A stretch of DNA of 49,088 bases from the NCBI GenBank assembly GCA_029068165.1, contig JAIEDA010000019.1, forward strand, positions 1 to 49,088, written 5' to 3'. The position numbers and the translations under genes were made by a program. The notes beneath the pieces are model-generated. The model had not been told where the DNA came from. It saw only the letters and a list, made by a program, of their open reading frames with translations, and searched no databases. Shown piece by piece: positions 27,080-37,006 of the stretch (position 1 is the stretch's first letter; the number at the start of each line of letters is the position of its first letter). The stretch is from Clostridia bacterium (GTDB lineage: Bacteria > Bacillota > Clostridia > Christensenellales > UBA3700).

Positions 27080-27259
27080 TTGTCAACCGTAAAAGTAGGA
27101 GAAAACGAGTCTTTGGACAGCGCTATAAGAAGATTTAAACGTAAGTGCGCAAGAGACGGCATTATCGGAGACTTGCGTAAGCGTGAAGCGTACGAAAAGC
27201 CGAGCGTAAAGCGTAAGAAAAAGGCGGAAGCAGCGCGCAAGCGTATGTACAAATCTTAG
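27080..27259 (+). CDS. rpsU: 30S ribosomal protein S21
   Basis: 59 residues from TTG 27080, which gives [20 protein letters not shown], the normal S21 beginning. The AAAGGGGG run is the SD. The frame is open upstream to 27041, but that would add 13 residues not seen in the family. S21 has the expected Arg/Lys-rich tail ([17 protein letters not shown]). It helps mRNA anti-SD access on the small subunit. It is followed by its own terminator. Confidence 0.96.
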   Translation: MSTVKVGENESLDSAIRRFKRKCARDGIIGDLRKREAYEKPSVKRKKKAEAARKRMYKS

Positions 27260-27270
27260 TAACTGAAAAG

Positions 27271-27297
27271 AGTAGACTTCAAAGGTCTACTTTTTTT
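27271..27297 (+). terminator. rpsU terminator
   Basis: AGTAGAC / GTCTACT stem, 7-nt loop, followed by seven T. Confidence 0.92.
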
Positions 27298-27349
27298 ATG
27301 CTCAGAGCGAAATAAGGCGGATGAGATCTAAAATTCGTCTTTTTATATC

Positions 27350-27398
27350 CTTTGTCGGCGGACAAAGAGTTGAAATTTTATTTAAAATAATATATAAT
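27350..27398 (+). promoter_or_regulatory. pcrA promoter with adjoining palindrome
   Basis: The -35 TTGAAA (27370-27375), 17-nt spacer and TATAAT (27393-27398) form a strong promoter. A perfect 7-bp inverted repeat CTTTGTC-GGCG-GACAAAG (27350-27367) ends 2 bp before the -35 box. It could be an activator or repressor site, or simply a hairpin left from the preceding leader. It has no T-run, so it is not a terminator. Confidence 0.65.
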
Positions 27399-27435
27399 GT
27401 TTAAAAGAGATTATTGAGGAAATTCAAAAAGGTAT

Positions 27436-29685
27436 ATGGATTATCAATCGTTGTTAAATCCGGCGCAGTTGTTGCCGGTAAAGGATACGCAAGGCGCGGT
27501 ATTGGTGCTGGCGGGCGCGGGCAGCGGAAAGACGAGAGTACTGACGTACCGCATCGCATATTTAATAGAGAATGAGGGAGTTAATCCCGCCAACGTACTT
27601 GCAATCACTTTTACCAATAAGGCGGCGGGCGAGATGCGCGAGCGTATAATGGACGTTACGGGGCGCAGCGGTATGATGATTTCCACGTTTCACTCGCTTT
27701 GCGCTAAAATTTTGCGAAACGAAATATCAAGGCTGGGCGATTATACCGCCAATTTTTCTATCTATGACGACGACGATAGCAAAAAGGTCATAGCAAGAAT
27801 TTTAAAAGCAAAGAATATCGACGATAGCAAGGATATAAAAAAACATATTCGTTGGCATATTTCCAACGCCAAGAACAATGCTTTAAACTGCAAAGAGTAC
27901 GCTTCAAGGTTAAAGGACGAACCAAACGGGGAGCTTATCGCCGAAGTTTTTACGCTGTATGAAAAAGAGCTTAGGGAAAACAACGCTCTCGATTTCGACG
28001 ATCTTCTATACAAGACGCTATTGCTCTTTGCCACGGACAAAGAGGTCTTGAATAAATATCAAGAACGGTTTAAGTATATTCACGTCGACGAATTTCAAGA
28101 TACCAACAAGATACAGTACGCGCTAGTTAGACTTCTTGCCAACAAGTACGGCAATATCTTCGTGGTCGGCGACGACGACCAAAGTATTTACGGTTGGAGA
28201 TGGGCGGATTCGTCGAATATTCAAAAGTTTACGACGCACTATCCGGACTGTAGGATATACAAACTCGAGCAAAACTACCGCAGTACCAAAAAGATACTCG
28301 ACTTGGCAAACAAGATTATCTCCAACAACTCTCAACGTATGGAAAAAACGCTGTGGACGGACGGCGACGACGGAGTTAAGGTCGTGTACAAGAGCTGCTA
28401 CGACGAAAAGTACGAAGCCGACTACGTGCTAGAGCAAATTTGTAATCTCATAAGATATAACGACTATGAGTACAAAGACTTTGCGATTTTGGTTAGAGCA
28501 AGCGTTTTGACTAGAGCGTTTGAAGAAAAACTCGCGCTTTACAACTATCCGTATAAACTCATAGGCGGCAATAAGTTCTTTGAGAGAAAAGAGGTCAAAG
28601 ACTTTCTCGCGTATCTAAAGTTTATCGCCAACCCTAGCGACGGCGAGAGTATTTTGAGGGTTATCAACGTGCCTAAGCGCGGCATTGGCGAAACCGCCGT
28701 TCAAAAACTGATAGAAGCGTGCGCCCAAAAGCGAATAACGCTTATGCAGGGTATTTTGGATGTCGACAACTTACCGCTCACTAGCGTAGTTAAGAATAAA
28801 ATCAGGGTATTTTCGGAAGTGGTGTATCGTCTTAGGCAAAACGCGGAAATGCCGCTTGCCGATTACGTGGATTTCGTCAACGACTTAGTCAACTTTGCAA
28901 GCCAGTACAATCCCAAGGACGAGGAAGATAAAAACCGTCTTGACAATATCGACGATTATATTACTTCGGTCAAGGAATACTGTAAAGACAATTCCTCGAG
29001 CACTCTCGACGAGTATCTTCAATCAGTATCTTTGGTCACCGATACCGACCAACCCGTCGACAACTGTATCACGCTTGCCACCGTGCACGGCGTAAAGGGA
29101 CTTGAGTACAAGTGTTGCTTTATCGTAGGCTTGGAAGAAGGACTTTTCCCAAGCGTGCGCGACGGCGACGACAACTTGCAAGAAGAACGCCGCATAATGT
29201 ACGTTGCGATTACGAGAGCGCGCGAACGGCTTTATCTTACCAACGCGCAGTCGAGATACCGCTACGGTCATCGCGAGTACGGAATATCGTCTAGATTTCT
29301 CAAAGAGGGCGGGTTGATCGTTGAGCCGACGGCTAGAATACAATCGACGGTAAACGCTATCGTGAGCGATATTTTCGACGGCTATAAGAGCGGATTTAAT
29401 TCCATACCCGAGAAGAGCGCTTCCAGTCGCCGCAATAAAGTCGAAGAGATAAAAAACCTTATGAGAAATTACGCAAAGTCGCCCGCGTTTGCAAAGTCGG
29501 CGCCAATGAGTACGCCGCAGTCCAAAGATACATCGGTTTTCAAAGTGGGGATGAGCGTAGAACATTCTCGATTCGGGCAGGGCAAAATCATATCTATTCT
29601 CGGCGAAAACGCTAAGATAGAGTTTCCCGTACTTGGCGTAAAGACGTTCAATATGCGGCTTGCTCCTATCAAACCGATAGAGTAA
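27436..29685 (+). CDS. pcrA: UvrD/PcrA-type 3'-5' DNA helicase
   Basis: 749 residues, superfamily 1 helicase used in repair and in clearing replication blocks. Walker A GAGSGKT is at 27-33; TFTNKAAGEM follows; DEFQDTN is the Walker B region near 218; GDDDQSIYGWRWA and the QNYRST motif are present; VHGVKGLEY and ITRARERLYL are near 555-600. The C-terminal tail has the PcrA-type VGMSVEHSRFGQGKI region. SD AAAGG is weak. ligA follows 39 nt later, as in Bacillus. Confidence 0.97.
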   Translation: MDYQSLLNPAQLLPVKDTQGAVLVLAGAGSGKTRVLTYRIAYLIENEGVNPANVLAITFTNKAAGEMRERIMDVTGRSGMMISTFHSLCAKILRNEISRLGDYTANFSIYDDDDSKKVIARILKAKNIDDSKDIKKHIRWHISNAKNNALNCKEYASRLKDEPNGELIAEVFTLYEKELRENNALDFDDLLYKTLLLFATDKEVLNKYQERFKYIHVDEFQDTNKIQYALVRLLANKYGNIFVVGDDDQSIYGWRWADSSNIQKFTTHYPDCRIYKLEQNYRSTKKILDLANKIISNNSQRMEKTLWTDGDDGVKVVYKSCYDEKYEADYVLEQICNLIRYNDYEYKDFAILVRASVLTRAFEEKLALYNYPYKLIGGNKFFERKEVKDFLAYLKFIANPSDGESILRVINVPKRGIGETAVQKLIEACAQKRITLMQGILDVDNLPLTSVVKNKIRVFSEVVYRLRQNAEMPLADYVDFVNDLVNFASQYNPKDEEDKNRLDNIDDYITSVKEYCKDNSSSTLDEYLQSVSLVTDTDQPVDNCITLATVHGVKGLEYKCCFIVGLEEGLFPSVRDGDDNLQEERRIMYVAITRARERLYLTNAQSRYRYGHREYGISSRFLKEGGLIVEPTARIQSTVNAIVSDIFDGYKSGFNSIPEKSASSRRNKVEEIKNLMRNYAKSPAFAKSAPMSTPQSKDTSVFKVGMSVEHSRFGQGKIISILGENAKIEFPVLGVKTFNMRLAPIKPIE

Positions 29686-29724
29686 AGCTTAAGCGACGTA
29701 GAAATTAGACTGACGGAGATAATT

Positions 29725-31677
29725 ATGCAAAAAACCGAGAGAATGAAAGAGCTCGTAGAAAAGCTCAACGAATACGCCTATCAATATTATACTTTAGACA
29801 ATCCTACCGTTGCCGACGTCGAATACGATAGATTATACGACGAGCTTGTAGCTTTGGAAAAAGAGCTTGGCTATTCTTTGGACCATTCGCCGACAAAGCG
29901 TGTGGGCGACGTAACGCTAAAAGGCTTTAATTCCGTCAAACACTTAGGCAGGCTGTATTCTCTCGATAAGTGTCAAAGCAAAGAAGCGTTGGAGGCGTGG
30001 CTCGATAAAATACAAAAAGCTTGCGGTTATCTTCCCAAATGTTCGCTAGAGTACAAGTTTGACGGACTGACGATAAATTTGCTCTATCGAAACGGCAAAC
30101 TTGAAAGGGCGGCGACTCGCGGTAACGGCGTTGAGGGCGAGGAAGTTACCGAGCAGGTCAAGACTATAAAATGCGTGCCGTTGTCTATCGATTATAAGGG
30201 AGTTTTGGAAGTGCAGGGCGAGGGAATAATGCGACTTTCCGCGCTTGAGGAATACAACGCAAAGGAAGGCGTAACTCCGCTAAAGAACGCTCGTAACGGC
30301 GTTGCCGGCGCAATAAGAAATCTTGATCCCAAGGTGACGGCTGCGCGTAGATTAGAGGTGATTTGCTACAACGTAAACTATATTGAAAAAGAGTTTTCAA
30401 CGGGTAGCGAAATGATAGAGTTTCTCATTGCAAATAAGTTTAAAGTAAGCGATAAATTCGACTTGTTTGACGACAAGACGGCTATACTTGACGGAATTGA
30501 CGCGATTATGGAAAAGAGAGAAAGCCTTGATTTTCTCATAGACGGAGCGGTAATCAAAGTCGACGATACTTTGCTTAGGGAAGAGCTCGGATATACGGAG
30601 AAATTCCCAAAGTGGGCGGTAGCCTTTAAATTTCCCGCGCAAGAAACGACGACTACGCTCAAAGACGTGATTTGGCAGGTGTCTAGAACTGGCAAACTCA
30701 ACCCGCTCGCGCTGCTCGAACCCGTTGACTTAGCCGGCGTGACTGTAAGTAGAGCAACGCTCTCGAATATAAGCGAGATAAAGAGAAAAGATATTAAAAT
30801 CGGCAGTAGAGTTTTCATTCGTAGAAGCAACGACGTGATTCCCGAGATAACGGGTATTGCCGAGCATTTTCCTCATTCCAAAGAAGTTGAAAAACCGCTC
30901 GTTTGTCCCGCTTGCGGCGCTCCCGTCGTAGAAGAGGGAGTATTCTTAAAATGCAGTAACGCTAAGCATTGCGCGCCGGCGATAGTGTCGGCAATGTCGC
31001 ACTTTGCAAGTCGCGACGCAATGGATATCGACGGACTTTCGGAAAAGACTTTCGAAACGCTTTACAACGAGGGAAAGATTAAACGCTTTGTGGATATTTA
31101 CGACTTGAAAGCCGAGGATTTCGACGGAGTGGAAGGGTTTGGAGAAAAGAAGATTTCCAATATTTTGGGAGCGATAGAAAAGAGCAAGGATACCACGCTC
31201 GATAGACTGTTGTTTGCGCTCGGTATTCCCAATATCGGCAAGAAGGCGGCAAAGCAGCTGTCGGACGCTTTCAAGACTTTGGACGGCGTAATGGGCGCTA
31301 CCTATTTCGATTTGAAATCTCTCGACGATTTTGGGGATATTATGGCCAACGGACTGCTCGATTATTGGGCGGACGAGAGGCATAGAAACGAGGTCAAAGA
31401 GCTGTTGGAGAGGGGAGTTAAAATCGCCGAAAAGAAGATAGTTGAGGGAGCGTTGAGCGGTAAAAAGGTAGTTCTTACGGGTTCGCTTCCCACGCTTAAA
31501 AGGTCGGCGGCAAAGCAACTAATAGAAGAAAATGGCGGCGACGTAGCCGGATCTATTTCCAAGACGGTCAATCTCGTAGTCGCGGGCGAGGACGCGGGCA
31601 GCAAACTTCAAAAGGCTCAAAAACTCGGAATTGAAATTATTGACGAGCAAGAACTGCTTAATAGAATCAAGCGATAG
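29725..31677 (+). CDS. ligA: NAD+-dependent DNA ligase
   Basis: 650 residues. LigA seals nicks in replication and repair. Order of domains: Ia with the tyrosines for NAD+ binding (YQYYTLDNPTVADVEYDRL, 19-37); adenylation domain with the active lysine K111 in EYKFDG; OB fold; a zinc finger (CPACG ... CSNAKHC) near 393-415; helix-hairpin-helix repeats; and a C-terminal BRCT (about 572-650). The KFDG in place of the common K(I/V)DG is a mild change. SD GGAG precedes ATG 29725. Confidence 0.98.
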   Translation: MQKTERMKELVEKLNEYAYQYYTLDNPTVADVEYDRLYDELVALEKELGYSLDHSPTKRVGDVTLKGFNSVKHLGRLYSLDKCQSKEALEAWLDKIQKACGYLPKCSLEYKFDGLTINLLYRNGKLERAATRGNGVEGEEVTEQVKTIKCVPLSIDYKGVLEVQGEGIMRLSALEEYNAKEGVTPLKNARNGVAGAIRNLDPKVTAARRLEVICYNVNYIEKEFSTGSEMIEFLIANKFKVSDKFDLFDDKTAILDGIDAIMEKRESLDFLIDGAVIKVDDTLLREELGYTEKFPKWAVAFKFPAQETTTTLKDVIWQVSRTGKLNPLALLEPVDLAGVTVSRATLSNISEIKRKDIKIGSRVFIRRSNDVIPEITGIAEHFPHSKEVEKPLVCPACGAPVVEEGVFLKCSNAKHCAPAIVSAMSHFASRDAMDIDGLSEKTFETLYNEGKIKRFVDIYDLKAEDFDGVEGFGEKKISNILGAIEKSKDTTLDRLLFALGIPNIGKKAAKQLSDAFKTLDGVMGATYFDLKSLDDFGDIMANGLLDYWADERHRNEVKELLERGVKIAEKKIVEGALSGKKVVLTGSLPTLKRSAAKQLIEENGGDVAGSISKTVNLVVAGEDAGSKLQKAQKLGIEIIDEQELLNRIKR

Positions 31678-31779
31678 CGGCTGATTGCGGGGAAAAGGGT
31701 TTTAAAAGTATCGTCTAATTTTTTGATAAATTTAGCGTATTTTTATTTGGATAGACGTAGGGTAAATGCAATTATTTAC

Positions 31780-31808
31780 TTGTAAATAATTTAATTTTGT
31801 GCTATCAT
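31780..31808 (+). promoter_or_regulatory. yicC promoter
   Basis: TTGTAA (31780-31785), 17-nt spacer, TATCAT (31803-31808). It starts the long housekeeping run from yicC onward, with a leader of about 22 nt and SD CGGAG. Confidence 0.7.
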
Positions 31809-31836
31809 CTTATATATAACGGCAATCGGAGTTAAT

Positions 31837-32718
31837 ATGACAATTTACAGTATGACCGGCTACGGCAAAGGCGTAGCGCAAAAAGACGGACTTAAAATCA
31901 CGGTAGAACTCAAATCCGTAAACCATAGATTTTTAGATTTGAATATCAAACTTCCCAAGATTTTATCCTTTGCCGAAGACACGTTGCGCAAGACTCTTCA
32001 AGGCGGCATCGCGAGAGGTCACGTGGACGTGTACGTAAACGTCGAGGACGAAAGGGATAGCAAGAGCAAAGTTTCTATCGATTACGCTTTGGCGGGTCAG
32101 TATATTCTCGCGGCTAGACAGCTTAGCGAAAATTTCGGTATAGAGAATAATTTGAATGCGTACGAGGTATTGCGTATACCCGACGTCGTAAGCTTGAGCG
32201 CCGACGAAGCGGACGAAAAACTCTTGTCGGATATTCTCGTAGAGGCGTGTTTGCAGGCTGTCGAAGCAATCAATCAAATGCGCGAGAAAGAGGGGGCGGC
32301 GTTGGTCAAAGACTTGCTTTGCAAAGTCAAGGGAATAAAGGACGTCTTGCCTAAGATAAAAAAACTTGCTCCTCTTGCGCTCGACGAATATAGGTCCAAA
32401 CTCAAAGAGAGAGTTCAGGATTATTTGAAAGAAGTTCCGCTCGACGAGGTGAAACTTATCAACGAGATAGCTTTCTATAGCGACAAATTTTGCACTGACG
32501 AGGAGATTACGAGGCTTGATACGCATACGGCGCATTTCGAATCAATCGTTAAAGAGGGCGGCGCGATAGGAAAGAAACTTGATTTCATAGTGCAAGAGAT
32601 GAATAGGGAAAGCAATACGATAGGAAGCAAGTGCAACAACGCGGCGATTACCGAATGCGTAGTCTTTCTTAAAAGCGAGATAGAAAAAATTCGCGAACAA
32701 ATTCAAAACTTGGTATAA
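31837..32718 (+). CDS. yicC: YicC-family endoribonuclease
   Basis: 293 residues. It opens MTIYSMTGYGKG and ends with the DUF1732 region (GKKLDFIVQEMNRESNTIGSK), both diagnostic. YicC proteins are RNA endonucleases reported to act on small RNAs and mRNAs. It is first in the run; the usual next gene in Bacillus, remA, is missing and gmk follows after 62 nt. Confidence 0.95.
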   Translation: MTIYSMTGYGKGVAQKDGLKITVELKSVNHRFLDLNIKLPKILSFAEDTLRKTLQGGIARGHVDVYVNVEDERDSKSKVSIDYALAGQYILAARQLSENFGIENNLNAYEVLRIPDVVSLSADEADEKLLSDILVEACLQAVEAINQMREKEGAALVKDLLCKVKGIKDVLPKIKKLAPLALDEYRSKLKERVQDYLKEVPLDEVKLINEIAFYSDKFCTDEEITRLDTHTAHFESIVKEGGAIGKKLDFIVQEMNRESNTIGSKCNNAAITECVVFLKSEIEKIREQIQNLV

Positions 32719-32780
32719 CGAAATTGCGGTAAGGGAGAATATAGCAAGAGAACTTGCAAATCAAATTTCGGAGAAGAAAA

Positions 32781-33398
32781 ATGGAAGAAAAGAAAGGTTT
32801 GGTCATAGTAGTATCAGGACCGTCGGGTGCGGGAAAAAGCACCGTTTTGGAGGAAACTTTCAAAAAGTATCCAAGTCTTAGATATTCGGTATCGGTTACT
32901 ACGAGAAAACCGAGAGGCGGAGAAGTCGAGGGAGTCAACTATAATTTCAAAAGCGTCGAAGAGTTCAATAAAATGTTGGCAAACGGCGAGTTTTTGGAGT
33001 ATCAAGAGGTGTACGGCAATTTCTACGGCACGCCAGTTGCAAACGTTAAAGACAAGCTTGCCGAGGGGTACGACGTGGTGTTGGAGATAGACGTGAAAGG
33101 AGCGTTGAACGTCAAGACCAAATATCCCGAAGCGATAATGATTTTCATACTTCCTCCCAGCAAGAAAATTCTTGCTGAAAGGCTTAGAGCGAGAAATACC
33201 GAGAGCGAAGAGCAGCTTAATATTCGTATTGCAAGCTCAATAGAAGAGATGAAGCAAGCGGCGTTCTACGATTACGTTGTAATAAACGAAAACGCTAATC
33301 AAGCCGTGACGGACGTAATAACTATTATTGAAGCTGAAAAAAGCAAAGTAAAAAACAATAAAGAATTTTTAGACAATTTGATTTACGGAGGTAACTAA
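32781..33398 (+). CDS. gmk: Guanylate kinase
   Basis: 205 residues from ATG 32781 (SD CGGAG); an earlier in-frame TTG at 32754 lacks an SD. Gmk turns GMP into GDP using ATP. P-loop GPSGAGKST is at 13-21; SVTTRKPRGGEVEGVNYNF and YGTPVANVKDKL follow; the C-terminal region (INENANQAVTDVITII) is normal. It is 3 nt before rpoZ. Confidence 0.97.
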   Translation: MEEKKGLVIVVSGPSGAGKSTVLEETFKKYPSLRYSVSVTTRKPRGGEVEGVNYNFKSVEEFNKMLANGEFLEYQEVYGNFYGTPVANVKDKLAEGYDVVLEIDVKGALNVKTKYPEAIMIFILPPSKKILAERLRARNTESEEQLNIRIASSIEEMKQAAFYDYVVINENANQAVTDVITIIEAEKSKVKNNKEFLDNLIYGGN

Positions 33399-33401
33399 AT
33401 T

Positions 33402-33599
33402 ATGATGATCGATCCACCAATCGACAAGTTGATCAAAAAAGCGGAATGCCGCTACGCATTGGTATGCGGAATCGCAAAGAGAGCAAGACAGCTGGAAACG
33501 CAGTATCCCGAACTTTTGGAAGAAAAGAAAGTTAAGGCGATCAGCTACGCGGCTCAGGAAGTTTACGACGAAAAGGTAGTTATCAAGACCGATAACTAA
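33402..33599 (+). CDS. rpoZ: RNA polymerase omega subunit
   Basis: 65 residues, close to the family length. PPIDKLIKKAECRYALVCGI and AKRARQLE are the conserved N-terminal parts; omega helps fold and hold the beta-prime subunit. SD GGAGG lies in the end of gmk. The first codons are ATG ATG, so the second could also start. Confidence 0.94.
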   Translation: MMIDPPIDKLIKKAECRYALVCGIAKRARQLETQYPELLEEKKVKAISYAAQEVYDEKVVIKTDN

Positions 33600-33619
33600 G
33601 GCAAGGAAGAAGTTGGCGT

Positions 33620-34801
33620 ATGTTGTCGAAGTATAACGTACTTTTGGGCGTAAGCGGGGGTATAGCTTGCTATAAATCGTGCGAAATAGTATCGAGATTG
33701 AAAAAGCTCGGCGCGGGCGTTGACGTTGTAATGACGAAAAACGCTACCGAGTTTGTCTCGCCGTTGACGTTTGAAACGCTATCGGGGAGAGCCGTTGCAA
33801 TCGACACGTTCGCTCACGAAAAGCAGTGGGAAGTCGAGCATATTTCTCTCGCAAAGAAAGCGGATTTGGCAATAATCGCGCCGGCGACCGCCAACGTCAT
33901 AGCAAAGTTTGCCGACGGCATTGCCGACGATATGCTGACTACTACTTATCTTGCTTTAAAGTGTCCGATTATCCTAGCGCCCGCAATGAATACGAATATG
34001 TACGAAAATGCCGCGGTGCGCGAGAACTTGCAAAAACTCAAATCAAGAGGAGTTGTGATAGTTGACTCAGTAGAGGGCAGGCTTGCTTGCGGCGACGTCG
34101 GCAAAGGCAAAATGGCGGAGCCTAAGGACATAGTTGAAAAGGCTGTTGATACGCTTTGCCCCAATAGGGATTATCGCGGCAAAAGAGTGCTGATTACAGC
34201 GGGCGCTACTAGAGAGAATATTGACGGAGTGAGGTTTATCACCAACCGCTCGTCGGGAAAGATGGGGATAGAACTTGCAAAAGCCGTATGCGAGCGAGGC
34301 GGAAGCGTTACGCTCGTCAAAGGACTCGTTCAGGTCGAAGTACCGACTTATATTGATAAAGTCGTAGCTGTAGAAACGACGGAGCAAATGTATGGCGCGG
34401 TGATGGAGAATTACTCCGATTGCGACGTTATTATCAAGGCGGCGGCGCCTAGCGACTATAGACCAAAAGTAGACGTAAAGAATAAGCTCAAAGGCGAAGA
34501 GATAACTTTGCAACTCGTCAAAAATCCCGATATAGCCAAGGCTGTCGGCAAGGTTAAGGGCGATAGAAAACTTGTAGTATTTTGCGCCGAAACTCAAGAC
34601 CTTATTCAAAGCGCAAAGGACAAGCTCAAGAGTAAGAACGCCGATTTGGTCGTGGCGAACGACGTTACGCTCGAGGGAGCGGGGTTTGATACTGACACGA
34701 ATATAGTCACGATTATCGCTAAAGACGGCGCGATAAATTCTTTGCCCAAAATGAAGAAGAGCCAAGTTGCTCACGTCATACTCGACGAGGCTTTGAGATG
34801 A
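33620..34801 (+). CDS. coaBC: Phosphopantothenoylcysteine synthetase/decarboxylase
   Basis: 393 residues, a bifunctional coenzyme A enzyme. The N-terminal FMN-dependent decarboxylase (CoaC) has GVSGGIACYK at 11-20, the HISLAKKADLAIIAPATAN block, and PAMNTNMYENAAV. The linker carries ACGDVGKGKMAEP. The C-terminal synthetase (CoaB) has TAGATRENIDGVRFITNRSS near 190 and the KKADLVVAND-like NADLVVANDV. It overlaps priA by 4 nt (ATGA). Confidence 0.97.
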   Translation: MLSKYNVLLGVSGGIACYKSCEIVSRLKKLGAGVDVVMTKNATEFVSPLTFETLSGRAVAIDTFAHEKQWEVEHISLAKKADLAIIAPATANVIAKFADGIADDMLTTTYLALKCPIILAPAMNTNMYENAAVRENLQKLKSRGVVIVDSVEGRLACGDVGKGKMAEPKDIVEKAVDTLCPNRDYRGKRVLITAGATRENIDGVRFITNRSSGKMGIELAKAVCERGGSVTLVKGLVQVEVPTYIDKVVAVETTEQMYGAVMENYSDCDVIIKAAAPSDYRPKVDVKNKLKGEEITLQLVKNPDIAKAVGKVKGDRKLVVFCAETQDLIQSAKDKLKSKNADLVVANDVTLEGAGFDTDTNIVTIIAKDGAINSLPKMKKSQVAHVILDEALR

Positions 34802-36993
34802 TAGCAAAGGTTATTGTAGATATAAGCAACAGCGAAACCGATAAGATATTTGACTATGAGATACCCTCAAATCTAAACGTTCGGAAAGGCAGTCGAGTTA
34901 CCGTGCCGTTCGGAACGCAAAGGCTAGAGGGCTTTTGTATTGATATAGCTCCGACTTCCAAAGTAAAAACGCTTAAGAGCGTAGAGGGAGTCTTGGACGA
35001 ATTCGTATGCATAAGCGAAGAGATGTTGGAGCTTATGCGATATATGAAAGACAGGTTTTACGTGCGATACGTCGATTCGCTTAGACTCTTTATACCTTCC
35101 AAACTTCGAGGCGGCAGGGTCAAGGAACTGACTAGGTCGTTTGTAAAACTCAACCCGATTTATAGCGTAGAGGAGATACTCGACGCGATACCGCAAAGAG
35201 CAAAAAGTCAAATTGCTCTCGTTGAAAGACTTAAAGACGGCGGAGAATATTTGAGCGTTTTGAGCGAAGAGTTTTCGGCGAGCGCGATAAATACGCTCGT
35301 CAGCAAAGAACTGATAATAAAGACTTTAGAGCAAGTGGAGCGTAAGCCGTTTAAATCTATCGGCGGCAGCGCCGACAGCGTAGAGCTTCGCCCTCAGCAA
35401 AAGAGCGCGGTAGAAAATATTTTCAACTCAAAGCAGACGGCAGTGCTGTTGCGCGGAGTAACGGGAAGCGGAAAAACTCTCGTGTACATAAACGCGATTA
35501 AGAGGGTTTTGGAGCAGGGAAAGACGGCGATAATGTTGGTTCCCGAAATCTCGTTGACGCCGCAAATGCTTCGCAACTTTAGAGGTTATTTCGGCGATGA
35601 AGTGGCGATGTTGCACAGCGGATTAAGCGACGGCGAGAGATTTGACGAATGGAAGAGGCTTCTCAAAGGCGAGGCGAGAATAGTCGTCGGAGCGCGCTCG
35701 GCGATATTCGCTCCCGTCAAGGACTTGGGACTTATCATAGTCGACGAGGAGCATGATTCCAGCTACGTGAGCGAATCCAATCCGAGATACAGGACCGTAG
35801 ACGTCGCGCTTTTCAGGGCAAACTACAACGGCGCGAAAGTCGTACTCGGAAGCGCAACTCCGTCGATTGAGAGCTATCTTTGCGCAAAAAACGGCGACTA
35901 CGCTTTGGCGGTTATGGACGAAAGAATATCCGACAAGGGTATGCCGAATATAGAAGTCGTCAATATGTCCAATGAGCTTTTGATGGGCAACGTAGGAATG
36001 TTTTCGGCGAAACTCGAGGCGAGCATTGTCGATACGGTCAAGAAAGGCGAACAGGTTATGATATTCCTCAACCGTCGAGGACACTCGTCTTTTGTGATGT
36101 GCCGCAAGTGCGGATATATCGCCAAGTGCAGCGATTGCGACGTATCGCTTACCTATCACTCGGTGGACAACTTGCTCAAGTGCCACTACTGCGGCAAGAG
36201 GTACAAGATGCTGTCTTGCTGTCCCGATTGCGGAAGCGCAAATATCAAGTACGGAAAGCTTGGGACGCAACGCGTCGTCGAAGAGATAGAGCGACTTTTG
36301 CCCAACGCGAAAGTCTTGAGAATGGACAACGAAACGACAACCACCAAGACTGCTTATCTCGACATACTTGGAGCCTTTGCCGAGAAAAAAGCGCAAGTGC
36401 TGGTCGGCACGCAAATGATAGCCAAAGGTCACGACTTTCCCGACGTAACGCTCGTAGGCATACTGGACGCGGATATGAGCCTGTACCATCAAGATTACCG
36501 ATCCAACGAACGCACCTTCCAACTCGTTACGCAGGTTGCGGGAAGAGCGGGTAGGAGCAACAAGGGCGGAAAAGTTATATTGCAAACGTACTCGCCCAAC
36601 CATTACGTGTATAGGTTTGCTTCCAAATACGATTACGAAGGCTTTTTCGAAAAGGAAAATAACGCGCGTATGACGACGAATTTTCCGCCGTACACGACTA
36701 TCGTTAGAGTGCTTATGACGTCGGAAAACGAGGATAAAGTCATAGAGTGCGCCAAGACTATATATAGACAAATTAGCGATTTCGCAAGCAACAATTCGCA
36801 GGAGTTTTTGTATTTGCAAGCAATGAAATCGCCTCTTAGCAGGATACAAAACAAATACCGCTATCAAATAATAGCGAGAATAAAGAGAGCAAAAGAAAGA
36901 GAAATTATCGCCAAGTTCTATGAGGTTATAGAGCAAAACAAGTTTCGTCAAGTGAGCGTTTTTGCCGAGCTTAACCCGCAAAATATGGCTTAA
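34798..36993 (+). CDS. priA: Primosomal replication restart helicase PriA
   Basis: 731 residues. PriA reloads the replisome at stalled forks. It has an N-terminal DNA-binding domain (EIPSNLNVRKGSRVTVPFG), Walker A GVTGSGKT near 220-227, DEEHDSSY, and two zinc sites formed by eight cysteines (CRKC, CSDC, CHYC, CPDC) near 437-480. The C-terminal domain includes TQVAGRAGR. It is translationally coupled to coaBC and followed by def after 13 nt. Confidence 0.98.
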   Translation: MIAKVIVDISNSETDKIFDYEIPSNLNVRKGSRVTVPFGTQRLEGFCIDIAPTSKVKTLKSVEGVLDEFVCISEEMLELMRYMKDRFYVRYVDSLRLFIPSKLRGGRVKELTRSFVKLNPIYSVEEILDAIPQRAKSQIALVERLKDGGEYLSVLSEEFSASAINTLVSKELIIKTLEQVERKPFKSIGGSADSVELRPQQKSAVENIFNSKQTAVLLRGVTGSGKTLVYINAIKRVLEQGKTAIMLVPEISLTPQMLRNFRGYFGDEVAMLHSGLSDGERFDEWKRLLKGEARIVVGARSAIFAPVKDLGLIIVDEEHDSSYVSESNPRYRTVDVALFRANYNGAKVVLGSATPSIESYLCAKNGDYALAVMDERISDKGMPNIEVVNMSNELLMGNVGMFSAKLEASIVDTVKKGEQVMIFLNRRGHSSFVMCRKCGYIAKCSDCDVSLTYHSVDNLLKCHYCGKRYKMLSCCPDCGSANIKYGKLGTQRVVEEIERLLPNAKVLRMDNETTTTKTAYLDILGAFAEKKAQVLVGTQMIAKGHDFPDVTLVGILDADMSLYHQDYRSNERTFQLVTQVAGRAGRSNKGGKVILQTYSPNHYVYRFASKYDYEGFFEKENNARMTTNFPPYTTIVRVLMTSENEDKVIECAKTIYRQISDFASNNSQEFLYLQAMKSPLSRIQNKYRYQIIARIKRAKEREIIAKFYEVIEQNKFRQVSVFAELNPQNMA

Positions 36994-37006
36994 GGAGAGT
37001 AGCGTT

